Source of the DNA: Sphingomonas sp. Leaf412
Lineage (GTDB): Bacteria; Pseudomonadota; Alphaproteobacteria; Sphingomonadales; Sphingomonadaceae
Length of the DNA: 64,000 nt
NCBI RefSeq assembly: GCF_001425405.1
Contig: NZ_LMQP01000003.1
Location: forward strand, 1,104,812-1,168,811
Reading direction: 5' to 3'
In this document: positions 19,311 to 28,943 of the stretch, one piece after another
Numbering within the stretch: position 1 is the stretch's first letter
Layout: the number at the start of each line of letters is the position of its first letter
Notes under the pieces: model-generated
Databases searched by the model: none
What the model saw: only the letters and a program-made list of their open reading frames with translations
What the model was told of the DNA's origin: nothing
Position numbers and translations under genes: made by a program

Positions 19311-19384
19311 TGTTCCCGCGAAAGCGGGAACCCAGAGCCACGAACGCTACCGCCCGCGACCTTGGGCTCCCGCCGCCGCGGGAG
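19311..19384. repeat. Family-C repeat, copy 2
   Basis: Contains the hairpin TTCCCGCG/AAAGCGGGAA followed by CCCAGAG and, 30 bases on, CTTGGG-CTCCCGCCGCCGCGGGAG. This is the same architecture as the copy before rarA (CCTCCGCGAAGGCGGAGG-CCCAG...TGGG-TTCCCGCCTTCGCGGGAA): two palindromes joined by a complementary CCCAG/CTGGG pair. It ends 14 bases from the dehydrogenase stop. Confidence 0.75.
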
Positions 19385-19398
19385 CGCATCGCCGCGGA

Positions 19399-21201
19399 TC
19401 ACGCCGCCGCGAACATCTCCGGCGGCAACGCCATGATCGCCTCCGCCCCGCCCTCGACCTGCCGCCGCAGCCCGCCCGCCTCGGGCAGCACGCGCTCGGC
19501 GAAATATCGCGCGGTGACGAGCTTGGCGTCCAGGAACGCCGCATCCCCCTCGCCCGCATCCTTCAACCGCGCCGCCGCGCCCGCCATGCGCAGCCACATC
19601 AGCCCGACCGCCACGATCCCGACCAGCCGCATGTACGGCACCGCGCCCGCGCCGATGTTGTTGGGATCCTTCATGCCGTTCGCCATGAACCACATCGTCG
19701 CGGCCTGAAGATCGCCCGCCGCGCGTTCCAGCCGTGCGGCGAAGTCGGCCGTCGCCGCAACCGACTTGGCGCCCGCGATCTCGTCGGTCACCAGCTTCCC
19801 GAACGCCATCACCGCACGCCCGCCGTTCATGGCCAGCTTGCGCCCCGCCAGATCCATCGCCTGCACGCCGTTGGTGCCTTCGTAGATCATCGCGATCCGC
19901 GCATCGCGGACATATTGCTCCATCCCCCATTCGCGGATGTAGCCGTGCCCGCCGTAAACCTGCTGCGCGTTGGTCGCGATCTCATACCCCTTGTCGGTGC
20001 CGACGCCCTTGATGACCGGGGTCAGTAGGCCGAGCAGGTCGCCCGCAAGCTGCCGCTCCGCCTCGTCCGCTGCGCCATGTTCCAGGTCCGCCTGCAACGC
20101 CCCCCACAGGCACAGGGCCCGCAGCCCTTCGGTCCACGCCTTCGCATCCATCAGCATCCGGCGCACGTCGGGATGGACGAACAACGTATCCGCCTTCTCG
20201 CCCGGCTCGGCAGGCCCGGTCAGCGCGCGGCCCTGCCGCCGGTCCTGCGCGTATTGCACGGCGTTCTGATACGCCGTCTCCGCGATCCCCAGCCCCTGCA
20301 ACCCCACGCCCAGCCGCGCCGCGTTCATCATGATGAACATCGCCGCCAGCCCCTTCATCTCCTCGCCGACCAGCCAGCCGGTCGCCCCGTCATAGTTCAT
20401 GACGCAGGTGGAATTGGCGTGGATGCCCATCTTGTGCTCGATCGACCCGCACGACACCGCATTGCGCGCGCCCAGCGACCCGTCCGCGTTCACCAGCACC
20501 TTGGGCACCACGAACAGGCTGATCCCCTTCGAACTGTCCGGTGCCCCCGGCGTCTTGGCCAGGACGAGGTGAACGATATTCTCGGTCAGGTCGTGCTCGC
20601 CCGCCGAAATGAAGATCTTCGTGCCCGTGATGCGATAGCTGCCGTCCGCCTGCGGCTCCGCCTTGGTGCGGATCAGGCCCAGGTCGGTGCCGCACTGCGG
20701 CTCGGTCAGGTTCATCGTCCCGCCCCATTCGCCCGACACCATCTTGGGCAGGTACGTCGCCTGCTGCTCGGGCGATCCCTTCACCACCAACGCGGCGATC
20801 GCGCCGTGCGCGAGGCCGGGATACATGGCGAAGGCCATGTTGGCGGAGATCATATATTCCTGGAACGCAGTCGACACGACGTGCGGCATCCCCTGCCCCC
20901 CGAACGCCTCCGGCGCGCTGAGCGTGCCCCAGCCCGATTCGACGAATTGCGCATAGGCCTGCTTGAACCCCTTCGGCGTCGTGACGCTGCCATCCTCGTG
21001 GCGCGTGCATCCTTCGAGGTCGCCCGACTGGTTCAGCGGGAACAGCACCTCCGCCACGAACCGCCCGCCTTCCTCCAGCACCGCGTCGACCGTGTCGGGC
21101 GTGGCATTGGCGAAGCCGGCGAGGTTCGCATGGCGGTCCAGCCCGACGACGTGGTCGAGGACGAAGCGCGTGTCGCGGACGGGGGGCGTGTACTGTGGCA
21201 T
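19399..21201 (-). CDS. Acyl-CoA dehydrogenase, DmdC/FadE-like long form
   Basis: A 600-residue flavoprotein, the length of the 3-methylmercaptopropionyl-CoA dehydrogenase-like branch rather than the 380-residue standard acyl-CoA dehydrogenases. It starts [18 protein letters not shown], and contains [22 protein letters not shown] (FAD/substrate region), [25 protein letters not shown], the [35 protein letters not shown] segment split over the active site, and a C-terminal extra domain. It probably oxidises a medium- or long-chain acyl-CoA; the true substrate cannot be read. It lies one base downstream of a MerR regulator gene, so regulator and enzyme share a transcript. Confidence 0.92.
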   Translation of the reverse strand: MPQYTPPVRDTRFVLDHVVGLDRHANLAGFANATPDTVDAVLEEGGRFVAEVLFPLNQSGDLEGCTRHEDGSVTTPKGFKQAYAQFVESGWGTLSAPEAFGGQGMPHVVSTAFQEYMISANMAFAMYPGLAHGAIAALVVKGSPEQQATYLPKMVSGEWGGTMNLTEPQCGTDLGLIRTKAEPQADGSYRITGTKIFISAGEHDLTENIVHLVLAKTPGAPDSSKGISLFVVPKVLVNADGSLGARNAVSCGSIEHKMGIHANSTCVMNYDGATGWLVGEEMKGLAAMFIMMNAARLGVGLQGLGIAETAYQNAVQYAQDRRQGRALTGPAEPGEKADTLFVHPDVRRMLMDAKAWTEGLRALCLWGALQADLEHGAADEAERQLAGDLLGLLTPVIKGVGTDKGYEIATNAQQVYGGHGYIREWGMEQYVRDARIAMIYEGTNGVQAMDLAGRKLAMNGGRAVMAFGKLVTDEIAGAKSVAATADFAARLERAAGDLQAATMWFMANGMKDPNNIGAGAVPYMRLVGIVAVGLMWLRMAGAAARLKDAGEGDAAFLDAKLVTARYFAERVLPEAGGLRRQVEGGAEAIMALPPEMFAAA

Positions 21202-21202
21202 G

Positions 21203-21631
21203 TCAGTGATCCTCGGTTGGTTCGGCGAGCAGCGCGACGAAGCCGTCCAGCTCCGCGATAGCCGCATCGATATCGTTCTTCTGCCGGTGCAGCGCGTCGA
21301 TCCGCTCGCGGCAACGCGCGACCGTGACCGCGCGCTGCACCGCGCGACCGTCGCCGACGTCGTACAGGTCCACCATCTCGCGGATCTCTGCCAGGCTGAA
21401 GCCCACGCGCTTGCCGCGCAGGATCCACGCCAGCCGCGCCCGGTCGCGATGCGAATAGACTCGCGCCACGCCCCGCCGCTCCGGCGCGATCAGGCCTTCG
21501 TCCTCGTAAAAGCGCAGGGCCCGCGGCGTGACATCGAATTCGGTCGCGAGATCGGTGATCGTGAACGACACCCGGTCGGGGCGCGGCGGGACCGTGGCGA
21601 AGGTGGACGTCGGCGCGGGTCGCGAACTCAT
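21203..21631 (-). CDS. MerR-family regulator, LiuR-like
   Basis: A 142-residue protein: an N-terminal winged helix-turn-helix ([32 protein letters not shown]) and a C-terminal dimerisation coiled coil ([28 protein letters not shown]). There are no metal-binding cysteines, which fits the subgroup that controls acyl-CoA metabolism. It is encoded immediately before the acyl-CoA dehydrogenase and most likely regulates it in response to an acyl-CoA. By resemblance it could also control the carboxylase genes at the left end of the window; that is inference. Confidence 0.88.
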   Translation of the reverse strand: MSSRPAPTSTFATVPPRPDRVSFTITDLATEFDVTPRALRFYEDEGLIAPERRGVARVYSHRDRARLAWILRGKRVGFSLAEIREMVDLYDVGDGRAVQRAVTVARCRERIDALHRQKNDIDAAIAELDGFVALLAEPTEDH

Positions 21632-21662
21632 GCCGTGTTTTTAACTTCCGCTTACGTGAACG

Positions 21663-22151
21663 TCAACCTGCACACAGCAATGCGCCGTCCGCGCCACGCA
21701 CGCGTGTCGCTTCCGCCGCGGAGCCGCTCAGGCGACCCGCCGCGATACCCGTCATCGACGCGCGGCCGACGCATTTCTCGTCGCAGGTGTCGGGAAGGAT
21801 CGCGGGAAGGACGATCCGGTCCGCTTCCACCCGCGCCTCGAACCGGCAACCGTCCCCCATGTCCATCGTCAGCCGGTCCCGCCCCGTCGCCCGTCCGCGC
21901 GCGACGCAGCGCTGCCCCTCGCCGTAATCGACGCTCACGCCAGTGACGAAGCCGTCGCGATCGGGGGCGACGCATATGCGGTCGGCGTCGGTGCGATAGA
22001 CGCCGACGGGGGACACCGCATCGGGGCCGGCGACCAGTCCGCGGGCCCGCGCCTGCGCCTCCAGCGCCGCCCCGCCGCCCGCGACCGCCGCTGTCGGCGC
22101 CGGCCGATCGCATCCGGCCAGCGCGATCAGCAGCACGAACGGGAGTTTCAC
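21663..22151 (-). CDS. Putative lipoprotein
   Basis: A 162-residue protein starting with [19 protein letters not shown] is a short signal peptide with lipobox LAGC, so Cys13 should be lipidated. The mature part is soluble, with scattered cysteines ([29 protein letters not shown]) that could form disulfides in the periplasm. I do not recognise a family. The GTG overlaps the hisI stop (GTGA), so it is co-translated with hisI, although no functional link to histidine synthesis is visible. Confidence 0.75.
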   Translation of the reverse strand: MKLPFVLLIALAGCDRPAPTAAVAGGGAALEAQARARGLVAGPDAVSPVGVYRTDADRICVAPDRDGFVTGVSVDYGEGQRCVARGRATGRDRLTMDMGDGCRFEARVEADRIVLPAILPDTCDEKCVGRASMTGIAAGRLSGSAAEATRVRGADGALLCAG

Positions 22152-22507
22152 GCGATCCGCTCCAGCCCCGTATCGATGATCCGGCGATAGAAGCAGCTGT
22201 CGGCCCCGGTGTGACAGGCGGGCCCGGCGGGATCGACGACGATCCACAGCGCGTCCTGATCGCAATCGACCCGCATCTCCACGACGCGCAACGTGTTGCC
22301 CGACGTCTCGCCCTTCACCCACAATCGCGCCCGGCTGCGCGACCAGAACGTCGCGAGGCCCGTGACCCTGGTGGCCGCGATCGCTTCATCGTTCATGTGC
22401 GCGACCATCAGCAATCGTCCGTCGCGATCGGTGACGACGGCGGTCACCAGACCCGCAGCGTCGAATTTCGGGGCGAAGTCGAGGCCGGTTTCGCGGGTGT
22501 CCTGCAT
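22148..22507 (-). CDS. hisI: Phosphoribosyl-AMP cyclohydrolase
   Basis: A 119-residue stand-alone HisI, catalysing the third step of histidine biosynthesis (opening the adenine ring of PR-AMP). The family signature is nearly complete: [54 protein letters not shown] with metal-binding aspartate/cysteine residues, and [15 protein letters not shown]. It is not fused to HisE, as is usual in alphaproteobacteria. It stands apart from other his genes here and is followed by a lipoprotein gene. Confidence 0.96.
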   Translation of the reverse strand: MQDTRETGLDFAPKFDAAGLVTAVVTDRDGRLLMVAHMNDEAIAATRVTGLATFWSRSRARLWVKGETSGNTLRVVEMRVDCDQDALWIVVDPAGPACHTGADSCFYRRIIDTGLERIA

Positions 22508-22656
22508 GAGGTCGCCCTAACCGGAATCGATCGCGTGGCGAAGTCGCTTTCGACACATCGCCCCGTCCCGGGATCCGCCGCACCGCGGGGCCCAGACCTT
22601 CAGGTGAGTAGCATGATCGACCCCCGGAATCGGCTCGGGACGAGGGACGCGCGCCC

Positions 22657-22908
22657 TCACTTATGCCCGCGGATCGCGGTCGCCAGCCGGGCCTTGTTCA
22701 TCGTCGATCGCCCCTTGATCCCGATCCTCTTCGCCTCGTCCAGCAGTTCGTCCTTCGTCCGATCCTCCAGCGCACTTCCCTTGCGATCCAGCGTCCCCGC
22801 CGCCTTCGCATTGGCGATCCGCGCCGCCTTCTCCTTCGATGCCCCCTGCTCGCGAAGCGCCGCATACAGGGCGTCGTCCTTGATCTGCGGTCCGTGGTCC
22901 TTCGCCAT
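22657..22908 (-). CDS. Small basic protein with Rho-N/SAP-like C-terminus (DUF7218-like)
   Basis: An 83-residue protein: MAKDHGPQIKDDALYAALREQG, a KEKAARIANAKA helix, and a C-terminal helix-hairpin-helix-like stretch (TKDELLDEAKRIGIKGRSTMNKARLATAI) typical of Rho-terminator N-terminal/SAP-like nucleic-acid-binding folds. It is likely a small DNA- or RNA-associated protein. An upstream in-frame ATG would add 23 arginine-rich residues and is less likely. It is divergent from purF. Confidence 0.78.
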   Translation of the reverse strand: MAKDHGPQIKDDALYAALREQGASKEKAARIANAKAAGTLDRKGSALEDRTKDELLDEAKRIGIKGRSTMNKARLATAIRGHK

Positions 22909-23020
22909 CGCGTCTCTCCTTCGCCGCGAATAACTTGCGACGACCCGCCCGGCTCCCGGATGACATTCCCGCGACAACCGCTATATGCGGCTCCGCGCCC
23001 CACATCGCGAGCCTCTCCTT

Positions 23021-24487
23021 ATGCTGACGACCCACCCGTTCCAGCCCGAAGACGGCGATCACCTGCGCGAGGAATGCGGCATCTTCGGCGTGTCGGGGGC
23101 GGAGGGTGCCGCCGCGCTCGTCGCCCTGGGACTCCACGCGCTGCAACACCGCGGGCAGGAGGCAGCCGGGATCACGACATGGGACGGGCATCTGTTCCAC
23201 ACCCATCGTGCGATGGGGCATGTCGCGGGCAATTTCGACCGGGACGAGATCATCCGCGCGCTGCCCGGCGACGTCGGCTGCGGCCATGTCCGCTATTCCA
23301 CCACCGGCGAGACCGCGCTGCGCAACGTCCAGCCGCTATACGCCGACCTGGCCACGGGCGGCTTCGCGATCGCGCACAACGGCAATATCTCGAACGCAAT
23401 GAAGCTGCGACACGAGTTGGTCCGCCGCGGTTCGATCTTCCAGTCGACCAGCGATACCGAGACGATCATCCACCTCGTCGCGACGTCCAGCTACCGGACG
23501 CTGCTGGACAAGTTCATCGACGCGCTGAAACGGGTCGAGGGCGCCTATGCGCTGATCGTCATGACCCCCGACGGCATGATCGCCTGCCGCGATCCGCTGG
23601 GCATCCGTCCGCTGGTGATGGGCAAGCTGGGCGATACGATCATCTTCGCCAGCGAGACGGTGGCGCTCGACGTCGTGGGCGCGGAATTCGTTCGCGTCGT
23701 CGATCCGGGCGAGCTGGTGATCGTGCGCGGCGAGGAAATCCGGTCGATCCGCCCGTTCCAGGAAGTCGCGGCGCGGCCGTGCATCTTCGAATGGGTGTAT
23801 TTCTCGCGGCCCGATTCGATCGTCGACGATCATTCGGTCTATTCGGTGCGCAAGGAAATCGGCGCGCAACTGGCGATCGAATCGCCGGTGGAGGCGGACC
23901 TCGTCATCCCCGTTCCCGATTCGGGCGTCCCCGCCGCGATCGGCTACGCGCAGGAATCGGGCATTCCGTTCGAACTGGGCATCATCCGCTCGCACTACGT
24001 CGGCCGCACCTTCATCCAGCCGGGGGACAAGGTCCGCCACCTTGGCGTGAAGCTGAAGCACAACGCCAACCGCGCGCTCATCAAGGGCAAGCGCGTGATC
24101 CTGGTCGACGATTCGATCGTCCGCGGCACGACCAGCCTGAAGATCGTGCAGATGATGCGCGAGGCCGGCGCGGCGGAGGTGCACATGCGCATCGCCTCGC
24201 CCCCGACGCGCCACAGCTGCTTCTACGGCGTCGACACGCCGGAACGGGGCAAGCTGCTGGCGGCGCAGCACGACGTCGGCGGCATGACCGACTTCATCCA
24301 TGCCGACAGCCTGGCGTTCGTGTCGATCGACGGGCTGTACAAGGCGCTGGGCGAGGCCAGTCGCGCGGACGACCGGCCGAAATATTGCGACGCCTGCTTC
24401 ACCGGCGACTATCCCACCACGCTGACCGATCATGACGAGACGACGGCGGAGGATCAGTTTGCGCTGCTGGCCGAACGGGTGAACTGA
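23021..24487 (+). CDS. purF: Amidophosphoribosyltransferase
   Basis: A 488-residue enzyme that commits PRPP to purine synthesis with glutamine. After a short leader comes the N-terminal nucleophile EECGIFGVSG (processing exposes the Cys), the glutaminase domain (HRGQEAAGITT, GNFDRDEIIRALPGDVGCGHVRYST), and the phosphoribosyltransferase domain with the PRPP motif VILVDDSIVRGTTSLKIV. C-terminal cysteines (RHSCFYGVDTPER, YCDACFTGDYPT) match the Fe-S type. I start at MLTTHPF; an upstream ATG would add 12 residues. The SDR gene follows one base after the stop. Confidence 0.96.
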   Translation: MLTTHPFQPEDGDHLREECGIFGVSGAEGAAALVALGLHALQHRGQEAAGITTWDGHLFHTHRAMGHVAGNFDRDEIIRALPGDVGCGHVRYSTTGETALRNVQPLYADLATGGFAIAHNGNISNAMKLRHELVRRGSIFQSTSDTETIIHLVATSSYRTLLDKFIDALKRVEGAYALIVMTPDGMIACRDPLGIRPLVMGKLGDTIIFASETVALDVVGAEFVRVVDPGELVIVRGEEIRSIRPFQEVAARPCIFEWVYFSRPDSIVDDHSVYSVRKEIGAQLAIESPVEADLVIPVPDSGVPAAIGYAQESGIPFELGIIRSHYVGRTFIQPGDKVRHLGVKLKHNANRALIKGKRVILVDDSIVRGTTSLKIVQMMREAGAAEVHMRIASPPTRHSCFYGVDTPERGKLLAAQHDVGGMTDFIHADSLAFVSIDGLYKALGEASRADDRPKYCDACFTGDYPTTLTDHDETTAEDQFALLAERVN

Positions 24488-24488
24488 C

Positions 24489-25199
24489 ATGGACCTGCCG
24501 TTGAAGGACAAGCTCGCGCTGGTGACCGGCGCCAGTCGCGGCATCGGCGCGGCGACCGCGATCGCGCTGGCGGCGAAGGGCGCGCACGTCGTCCTGACCG
24601 CGCGCACCGCCAGCGGGCTGGAGGCGGTGGAGGAAGCCATCTTCGCCGCCGGCGGCTCCGCCACGATCGCGCCGCTCGACCTGACGCAGACCGATGCGAT
24701 CGCGCGTCTGGCGACCGCGATCGGCGAGCGGTGGCAGGCGCTGGACGTTCTGGTCCTGAACGCCGGCACGCTCGGCACGCTGACCGCGGTGCCCGCGATC
24801 GATCCTAAGGAACTGGCGCAGGTCCTGACGCTCAACGTCTCGGCACCGGTCGCGATGATCCAGGCGTTCGACCCGATGCTGCGCCGATCCGACGGCGCGC
24901 GCGTCGTCGGCCTGACGACCAGCGGCACCGCGATCGGCCGCGCCTATTGGGGCACCTACGGCGCGTCGAAGGCGGCGTTCGAGGCGCTACTGTCCTCCTA
25001 CGGCGATGAGATGGAGGCGACCAGCAAGGTTCGCGTCGCGCTGGTCGACCCCGGCGCCACCCGGACGAAGATGCGCGCCCGCGCCTATCCGGGCGAGGAC
25101 CCCGCGTCGGTCAAGCCGCCGGAAGTCGTCGCCGACCGCATCGCCGCGCTGGCGGTGGCGGGCTTCCCGGCGGGTCACCGCGAGCGGGTGGAGGGCTAA
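24489..25199 (+). CDS. Short-chain dehydrogenase/reductase (YciK-like)
   Basis: A 236-residue classical SDR: the Rossmann TGASRGIGAATAIAL at the start, NAG at about residue 92, and the catalytic triad in GLTTSGTAI...YWGTYGASKAAFEALL (Ser, Tyr, Lys). The C-terminal VDPGATRTKMRARAYPGEDP is like the YciK subgroup. The substrate is unknown. It is placed directly behind purF with no room for a promoter, so it is co-transcribed; this pairing is probably positional rather than metabolic. A family-A repeat follows. Confidence 0.9.
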   Translation: MDLPLKDKLALVTGASRGIGAATAIALAAKGAHVVLTARTASGLEAVEEAIFAAGGSATIAPLDLTQTDAIARLATAIGERWQALDVLVLNAGTLGTLTAVPAIDPKELAQVLTLNVSAPVAMIQAFDPMLRRSDGARVVGLTTSGTAIGRAYWGTYGASKAAFEALLSSYGDEMEATSKVRVALVDPGATRTKMRARAYPGEDPASVKPPEVVADRIAALAVAGFPAGHRERVEG

Positions 25200-25207
25200 G
25201 GACCCCT

Positions 25208-25271
25208 CCGTTCCGGCTGAGCGAAGTCGAAGCCTATGCGCATACCCTTCGACGTCGCTCAGGGCGAAGGG
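25208..25271. repeat. Family-A inverted repeat, copy 3
   Basis: Arms CCGTTCCGGCTGAGCGAAG and CGTCGCTCAGGGCGAAGG around a short centre that shares GCGCATACCCTTCGAC with copy 2. It lies between the SDR stop and the convergent cyclopropane synthase stop. Confidence 0.88.
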
Positions 25272-25295
25272 AAGGTCGGGGTAAGTGGCGGTCGG

Positions 25296-26486
25296 TCAGC
25301 GCTTGACCAACGTCACCTGCACCACGTCGATCCCGCCGCCGCGGAAGCCGCCCTCGCAATACATCAGGTAATAGCGCCATAGCCGCCGGAAGCGGGCGTC
25401 GAACCGCGGGGGCAGCGTCGCGGCGTCGAACCGGTCGCGCCAGTCGCGCAACGTGTCGGCATAGTCGAGCCCGAACGCCGCCCGATCCTCCCACGCCAGC
25501 CCCGCGTCGTGCGCCAGCGCGCGGAACGTCGGTTCGTGGATCAGCGATCCGCCGGGAAAGACGTAGCGCTGGATGAAATCCACCCCGCGGCGATAGCGGT
25601 CCCACACGTCGTCGGCGATCGTGATGAACTGGATCGCCGCACGCCCGCCGGGTTTCAGCCGCGCAGCGATCGTCGCCAGATAGGTCGCCCAATATTCCGG
25701 CCCGACCGCCTCGACCATCTCGATGCTCGCGACCGCGTCGAACGTGCCGGCGACGTCGCGATAGTCGGTCAGCGCCACGGTGACGCCCGTCAGTTCCAGC
25801 GCGGCGACATGATCGCGCTGCTCGGTCGACAAAGTCAGCGCATGCACCCCCACACCCGCCGCCGACGCGGTCGCCGCGAACGAGCCCCAGCCGCAGCCGA
25901 TCTCCAGCACGCGCTCCCCCGCCCGCGCACCCGTCCGCTCCAATATGCGCGACAGCTTGCGCCGCTGCGTCTCCTCCGGCGTCCCGTCGCCCAGCCCGCT
26001 GGAATAGGTCAGCGTCGCATCGAGCCATTCGCGATAGAAATCGTTGCCCAGGTCGTAATGCGCCGCGATGTTGCGCCGCGCGCCACGGCGGTGGTTGCGC
26101 CGCAGCCGGTGCCACGCCCGCATCGCCAGCCGCGCCGCCGGTCGCGCCCGCGCGACGTTACCCAGCGCCAGGCGGTTTCGCATGAACAGATCGAAGATCT
26201 GCACGGGATCGGGGCTGGTCCAGTCCCCCGCCTCCCACGCCTCGTACCAGCCGATCGATCCCCCGGACACCAGCCGCCACAAGGCGCGCCACCGTACCAG
26301 CGTCACGACCGCCAGCGGCCCTTCCGCATGGCCGCCGATCAGCCGGCGCGTCCCGTCGGGCAGCGTCGCCTCGATCGCACCCGTCAACAGGCCGCGATCG
26401 ATGCGATCGAGCACGCGATGGAACGGCCCGGCCAGCAGCCGCGCGCGCCTGTGCATTGTGTTCCGTACGACCGTGCCCGCGTCCAT
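25296..26486 (-). CDS. cfa: Cyclopropane-fatty-acyl-phospholipid synthase family protein
   Basis: A 396-residue SAM-dependent methyltransferase of the Cfa family, which adds a methylene bridge to unsaturated acyl chains of membrane phospholipids. N-terminal lipid-binding domain; then NIAAHYDLGNDFYREWLDATLTYSSG, the SAM motif VLEIGCGWGSFA, SIEMVEAVGPEYW, and the C-terminal YVFPGGSL...YYLMYCEGGFRGGGIDVVQVTL. It is the last gene of the minus-strand fol-phr group, 10 bases after phr. Other SAM reactions on lipids (as in the mycolate-type homologues) are possible. Confidence 0.9.
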   Translation of the reverse strand: MDAGTVVRNTMHRRARLLAGPFHRVLDRIDRGLLTGAIEATLPDGTRRLIGGHAEGPLAVVTLVRWRALWRLVSGGSIGWYEAWEAGDWTSPDPVQIFDLFMRNRLALGNVARARPAARLAMRAWHRLRRNHRRGARRNIAAHYDLGNDFYREWLDATLTYSSGLGDGTPEETQRRKLSRILERTGARAGERVLEIGCGWGSFAATASAAGVGVHALTLSTEQRDHVAALELTGVTVALTDYRDVAGTFDAVASIEMVEAVGPEYWATYLATIAARLKPGGRAAIQFITIADDVWDRYRRGVDFIQRYVFPGGSLIHEPTFRALAHDAGLAWEDRAAFGLDYADTLRDWRDRFDAATLPPRFDARFRRLWRYYLMYCEGGFRGGGIDVVQVTLVKR

Positions 26487-26496
26487 GCGGGCGCGG

Positions 26497-27831
26497 TTAC
26501 TTCACCTTCGCGTTCGCCGCCAGCGCGCGTTCACGTGCCTCGCGATGGCCGATGATCTTGGCCGGATAGTCCTTCGGCCGGCATCCCGCCGCATCCGGAT
26601 CGTGGATCGCATCCCCCCGCACCTTCGCCAGCTCGGGCACCCATTTGCGGATATAGTCGCCCGCGTCGAATTTCTCCGACTGCGTCAGCGGCGCCATGAT
26701 GCGGCCGAACATGTTGGCGTCCACGCCGGTGCCCGCGACCCATTGCCAGTTGACGGCGTTGTTGCCGTAATCGGCATCGACCAGGCAGTCCCAGAACCAG
26801 CGCTCCCCCTCGCGCCAGTCGATCAGCAGGTGTTTGACGAGGAAGGACGCGGTTATCATCCGGACGCGATTGTGCATCCAGCCCAGCGACCACAATTGCC
26901 GCATCCCGGCATCGACGATGGGATAGCCCGTCCGCCCCTCCTGCCACGCCTTCAGGTCCTTCGGCGACCGTCGCCACGGCAGGGAATCATATTTCGGTCG
27001 CCCATTCTCCGCACCGTATTCGGGCAGCGCCAGAATCACGCCCGACGTGAAATCGCGCCACGCCAGCTCCTGCCGGAACGTCGTGTCGCCCCGCCCCGTC
27101 GCGTGCCACACCGTCCGCGCGGAAACCTCGCCGAAATGCAGGTGCGGCGACAGCTGCGACGTCCCGTCCTCGTCCGCGGGCATGTTGCGACGGTGGTCGT
27201 ATCCCGACAGGTCCAGCGTCTTCACCTTCTTCAGCGCCGCCGCCTCGCCCGACGTCCAGTCGAAGCCTTTGGACCAGTCGGGCTTCGTCGGCAGCAGGTC
27301 CCACGACGCCAGCGTGTCCGATGCGGGCCAATGCTCCGGCGCGGGAATGCTGCGCGGCATCGCCAGCGGCTCGTCGGGCGGCAGGTGCGATTGCAGCGCC
27401 TTCCAGAACGACGAATAGATGCGATATTGCCCGCCCGATCCGGTGGTGACGTCCTCCAGCCGCGCGAGGTGATTGCCGTCGTACAGGCACAGTCGCTCGC
27501 CCAGCGCCGCGTCAACGTCGCGCCACCACGGTTCGTAATGCCGCATGGCGTGAATGCGATCGGCGTCGACCTCGTCCTCCAGCCGGAACAATTCCTCCGC
27601 CGCCTTGCCCCGCCGCAGGATCAGCCGGCTGCCCTTGGCCGCCAGTGCGTCGGACAGCGCGGTCAGGCTGTGGTGCAGCCACCACCGCTGTGCCGCGCCC
27701 ATGCGGCGGTCGCCCGGCGTCTCGTCGTCGAGGATGTAGACGGGCACGACCGCCCCCTCGTGTGCGGCGGCGACGAGCGCGGGCTGATCGTGGAGGCGGA
27801 GGTCCTGTCGGAGCCAGAGGAGGCTGGTCAT
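26497..27831 (-). CDS. phr: Deoxyribodipyrimidine photolyase (class I)
   Basis: A 444-residue cryptochrome/photolyase. N-terminal antenna domain (LLWLRQDLRLHDQPAL, VPVYILDDETPGDRRMG) and C-terminal FAD domain (TSQLSPHLHFGEVSARTVW, ELAWRDFTSGVI, GRTGYPIVDAGMRQLWSLGWMHNRVRM split over the FAD site, NWQWVAGTGVDANMF). The tryptophan electron-transfer residues and the substrate-contact tract are present. It repairs cyclobutane pyrimidine dimers with blue light. Its location next to folate genes fits a methenyl-THF antenna, but the sequence does not settle which antenna is bound. Confidence 0.95.
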   Translation of the reverse strand: MTSLLWLRQDLRLHDQPALVAAAHEGAVVPVYILDDETPGDRRMGAAQRWWLHHSLTALSDALAAKGSRLILRRGKAAEELFRLEDEVDADRIHAMRHYEPWWRDVDAALGERLCLYDGNHLARLEDVTTGSGGQYRIYSSFWKALQSHLPPDEPLAMPRSIPAPEHWPASDTLASWDLLPTKPDWSKGFDWTSGEAAALKKVKTLDLSGYDHRRNMPADEDGTSQLSPHLHFGEVSARTVWHATGRGDTTFRQELAWRDFTSGVILALPEYGAENGRPKYDSLPWRRSPKDLKAWQEGRTGYPIVDAGMRQLWSLGWMHNRVRMITASFLVKHLLIDWREGERWFWDCLVDADYGNNAVNWQWVAGTGVDANMFGRIMAPLTQSEKFDAGDYIRKWVPELAKVRGDAIHDPDAAGCRPKDYPAKIIGHREARERALAANAKVK

Positions 27832-27838
27832 GCCGTCC

Positions 27839-28204
27839 CTACGCCGCGTGCGATGCGCGGTTCCGCACGATCTCGCATCCCACGCGGGCGTCGGGATAGA
27901 CGTCGAGCTTCATCGACCGTACCCGCACCTCGCGCACCCGATGATCCGACAGGCACTGCGCCGCGATCGCCTCCACCAGCGTTTCCTGCAACGCGAAGCC
28001 CGGACCGTCCGCCAGCGCACGGATCCCGTCGCGGATCGTGTCATAGTCCAGCACCTCGTCGATCGCGTCCGCGCTGGGCGCCAGGGGATAGTCGACCGTC
28101 AGGCGCACCGACAGGCGGACGCGTTGCGGCACCTGTTCGTGGGGATGGATGCCCAGCCGCATCGCGACGTCCAGGTCGTCGAGGAGGATCGCGAAATCAG
28201 CCAT
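27839..28204 (-). CDS. folB: Dihydroneopterin aldolase
   Basis: A 121-residue FolB/FolX-type protein: FAILLDDLDVAMRLGIHPHEQVPQRVRL, VLDYDTIRDGIRAL, and FALQETLVEAIAAQCLSD. The glutamate and lysine positions (RVRSMKLDV) match aldolases of folate synthesis, which cleave dihydroneopterin to hydroxymethyl-dihydropterin. FolX (epimerase) is a close relative and cannot be fully excluded. Its start overlaps the end of the pteridine-reductase-like gene, consistent with a coupled pterin operon. Confidence 0.88.
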   Translation of the reverse strand: MADFAILLDDLDVAMRLGIHPHEQVPQRVRLSVRLTVDYPLAPSADAIDEVLDYDTIRDGIRALADGPGFALQETLVEAIAAQCLSDHRVREVRVRSMKLDVYPDARVGCEIVRNRASHAA

Positions 28205-28928
28205 GTCGGTCCTTCTCGAACATCACGTCGCCGTCCCGTTTCAGAAAACGTTGCCCCGCGTCGACCCAGATCGTCTGTCCCGTCACGCTCCGCGCCTCCA
28301 GCAGCCAGACGACCGCGGCGGCGACATTCGCCGCCTCGACCGGGCGTTCGAGCAGATTGGCACGCGCCACGCGATCGAATTCCGCGTCCGATTGATCCCC
28401 GCTCTTCAAAGTCAGGCCGGGCGCGACCGCATTGACGCGGACCCGCGGCGCAAACGCCTGCGCCATCATCGTCGTCGCGCCGGCCAGTGCGTATTTGCTG
28501 AGCGAATAGCTGAAATAATCGGGGTTGGGATTGGCCAGTTTCTGGTCGAGCAGGTTCACGACCGCGCCCTCCCGCCCCTGAGCGGCCAGTGCGGCGGCGA
28601 GGATCGCGGGGGCGACGCAATTGACCGCATGGAGGCGTGCCGCGAGCGCGGGATCGATCGCCTCAGGCCGGTCCTCCTCGAACAGCGACGCGGAATTGAC
28701 CAGCCCGTCGATCGCGCCCGCCGCCGCCGCGCGCGAGAACATCGCCGCGACCGTCCCGCTGCGGGACAGGTCGCCGCCGATGCACGTCCCGCCAAGCTCC
28801 GTCGCCAGCGCCTCCGCCGCGTCGCGCGAGCGGCCGTAGTGGATCACGACCTCATGCCCGGCCTGCGCCACCGCCCGCGCGATCGCCGCCCCCAGCCGCT
28901 TCGCGCCACCCGTCACCAGCACGCGCAT
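28197..28928 (-). CDS. SDR family, pteridine/dihydromonapterin reductase-like (FolM type)
   Basis: A 243-residue SDR: LVTGGAKRLGAAIARAVAQ (the cofactor loop with R after GGAK is typical of the PTR1/FolM group), VNSASLFEED, and VNLLDQKLANPNPDYFSYSLSKYAL with the D-xx-Y-SxSK catalytic pattern of pteridine reductases rather than classical SDRs. It probably reduces dihydromonapterin or dihydrofolate with NADPH. The placement between folE and folB strongly supports pterin metabolism. Confidence in the SDR class is high; substrate is inferred from context and motif. Confidence 0.88.
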   Translation of the reverse strand: MRVLVTGGAKRLGAAIARAVAQAGHEVVIHYGRSRDAAEALATELGGTCIGGDLSRSGTVAAMFSRAAAAGAIDGLVNSASLFEEDRPEAIDPALAARLHAVNCVAPAILAAALAAQGREGAVVNLLDQKLANPNPDYFSYSLSKYALAGATTMMAQAFAPRVRVNAVAPGLTLKSGDQSDAEFDRVARANLLERPVEAANVAAAVVWLLEARSVTGQTIWVDAGQRFLKRDGDVMFEKDRHG

Positions 28929-28943
28929 GTCAGGCGGCCCCGC

